Origin: Geodermatophilaceae bacterium
Lineage (GTDB): Bacteria > Actinomycetota > Actinomycetes > Mycobacteriales > Geodermatophilaceae
Direction of reading: 5' to 3'
Assembly (NCBI GenBank): GCA_013696785.1
Contig: JACCXW010000369.1
Coordinates: 1-6,798 of the forward strand
Length of the DNA: 6,798 nucleotides
Made by a program: the position numbers and the translations under genes. This document shows, one piece after another, positions 6,534 through 6,798 of this stretch (position 1 is its first letter; every line of letters begins with the position of its first letter). The notes under the pieces are model-generated. The model was not told the origin of the DNA, made no database searches, and worked only from the letters and a program-made list of their open reading frames with translations.

Positions 6534-6539
6534 ACTTTA
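6534..6539 (-). promoter_or_regulatory. -10 element for a leaderless prfB transcript
   Basis: The minus strand reads TAAAGT, matching TANNNT, then CGCCGGTC and the prfB GTG. The 8-nt spacing is identical to that at ftsE and places the transcription start at the start codon. No -35 hexamer is recognisable at 16-19 bp; that position is occupied by a GC-rich inverted repeat. Confidence 0.45.
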
Positions 6540-6547
6540 CGCCCGTC

Positions 6548-6562
6548 CCGGCGCTCCGCCGG
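6548..6562. repeat. GC-rich hairpin just upstream of the prfB -10
   Basis: CCGGCG at 6548-6553 and CGCCGG at 6557-6562 are perfect complements with a 3-nt loop. The hairpin lies directly between the larger 48-bp hairpin and the prfB -10, overlapping where a -35 would be. It could form part of a terminator region for the upstream gene, or a binding site. No T tract follows. Confidence 0.5.
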
Positions 6563-6564
6563 CC

Positions 6565-6612
6565 ATGATCATGGGGTTACGCCGGTCCTGGCCGGTGCAA
6601 CCCCATGATCAT
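6565..6612. repeat. 48-bp nearly perfect hairpin between the PadR-like gene and prfB
   Basis: The arms ATGATCATGGGGTT (6565-6578) and AACCCCATGATCAT (6599-6612) are perfect 14-bp complements. The 20-nt centre also folds: two more pairs, one mismatch and four GC pairs (CCGG/CCGG) leave a 6-nt loop. In all about 20 of 21 positions pair. Each arm contains the self-complementary octamer ATGATCAT; on the left this extends to the 12-bp palindrome CCATGATCATGG (6563-6574). The stop codon of the upstream gene lies inside one arm. It may act as a terminator without a U tract, or be a copy of a dispersed palindromic repeat. Confidence 0.8.
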
Positions 6613-6798
6613 CCGCCGGATACGGGGACGGTTTCCAGCCACTTCAGGACCGCCTTCTCGTAGGCCACGCCGAACTCTGCGGTGGACACTGCGAGCGCCC
6701 CGCGGTTGCCCTTGCGTAGCCGGGCGAGGTTCTCCTTATGCTGGTTGAGGGTCGCCTCGTGCTCGGCCTTCGCCCCGGCGAGCAGCGTCCGCAGTTGC
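6609..6798 (-). CDS. C-terminal end of a probable PadR-family transcriptional regulator (partial)
   Basis: An open minus-strand frame enters from the high-coordinate edge and ends at TGA (6609-6611), giving 62 residues. It reads a helical segment rich in Ala, Glu, Leu and Lys (AKAEHEATLNQHKENLARL at about 9-27), then EFGVAYEKAVLKWLE at 41-55 and a short tail. The pattern F/YG-x-A-Y-E-x-A-x-L-x-WLE after a coiled helix is characteristic of the C-terminal dimerisation domain of PadR-like regulators. The DNA-binding winged helix would be outside the window, so the family call is tentative. The stop codon overlaps the 48-bp hairpin, and prfB starts 83 nt further on. Confidence 0.6.
   Translation of the reverse strand, partial: QLRTLLAGAKAEHEATLNQHKENLARLRKGNRGALAVSTAEFGVAYEKAVLKWLETVPVSGG

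Overview
This window is a GC-rich chromosomal segment from a high-GC actinobacterium. All supported genes lie on the minus strand. The evidence for the group is the gene order prfB-ftsE-ftsX-smpB, a tmRNA whose tag matches the mycobacterial pattern, and frequent GTG starts. I cannot name the genus from the sequence alone. No phage, insertion sequence, CRISPR array or defence island is visible.

Reading in the direction of transcription, from high to low coordinates, the window opens with the C-terminal 62 residues of a probable PadR-type regulator (6609-6797). Its stop codon lies inside a 48-bp, nearly perfect hairpin (6565-6612). The prfB region follows, with a -10-like hexamer only 8 nt before its GTG. 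Next come peptide release factor 2 (prfB), the divisome ABC ATPase ftsE, its membrane partner ftsX, and smpB. From ftsE to the first acetyltransferase the genes are almost contiguous: gaps of 5 nt, 1 nt and 5 nt, then an 8-nt overlap. This suggests one coupled transcription and translation unit.

After smpB come three genes not part of the classic core: an amidohydrolase-2 family metal-dependent hydrolase and two paralogous tandem-GNAT acetyltransferases. Last is ssrA (tmRNA), running off the low-coordinate edge. It encodes the degradation tag ADNSQRDFALAA, and only about the last 20-25 nt of its 3' end should be missing.

Functionally the region groups translation termination (RF2), ribosome rescue (SmpB and tmRNA) and cell-wall hydrolase control at division (FtsEX). 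The amidohydrolase and the GNAT pair sit between the two partners of trans-translation. The less routine observations are the hairpin before prfB, the -10 hexamers placed for leaderless initiation at prfB, ftsE and possibly the second GNAT gene, and the duplicated GNAT genes. I found no convincing sign of a wholly new system.
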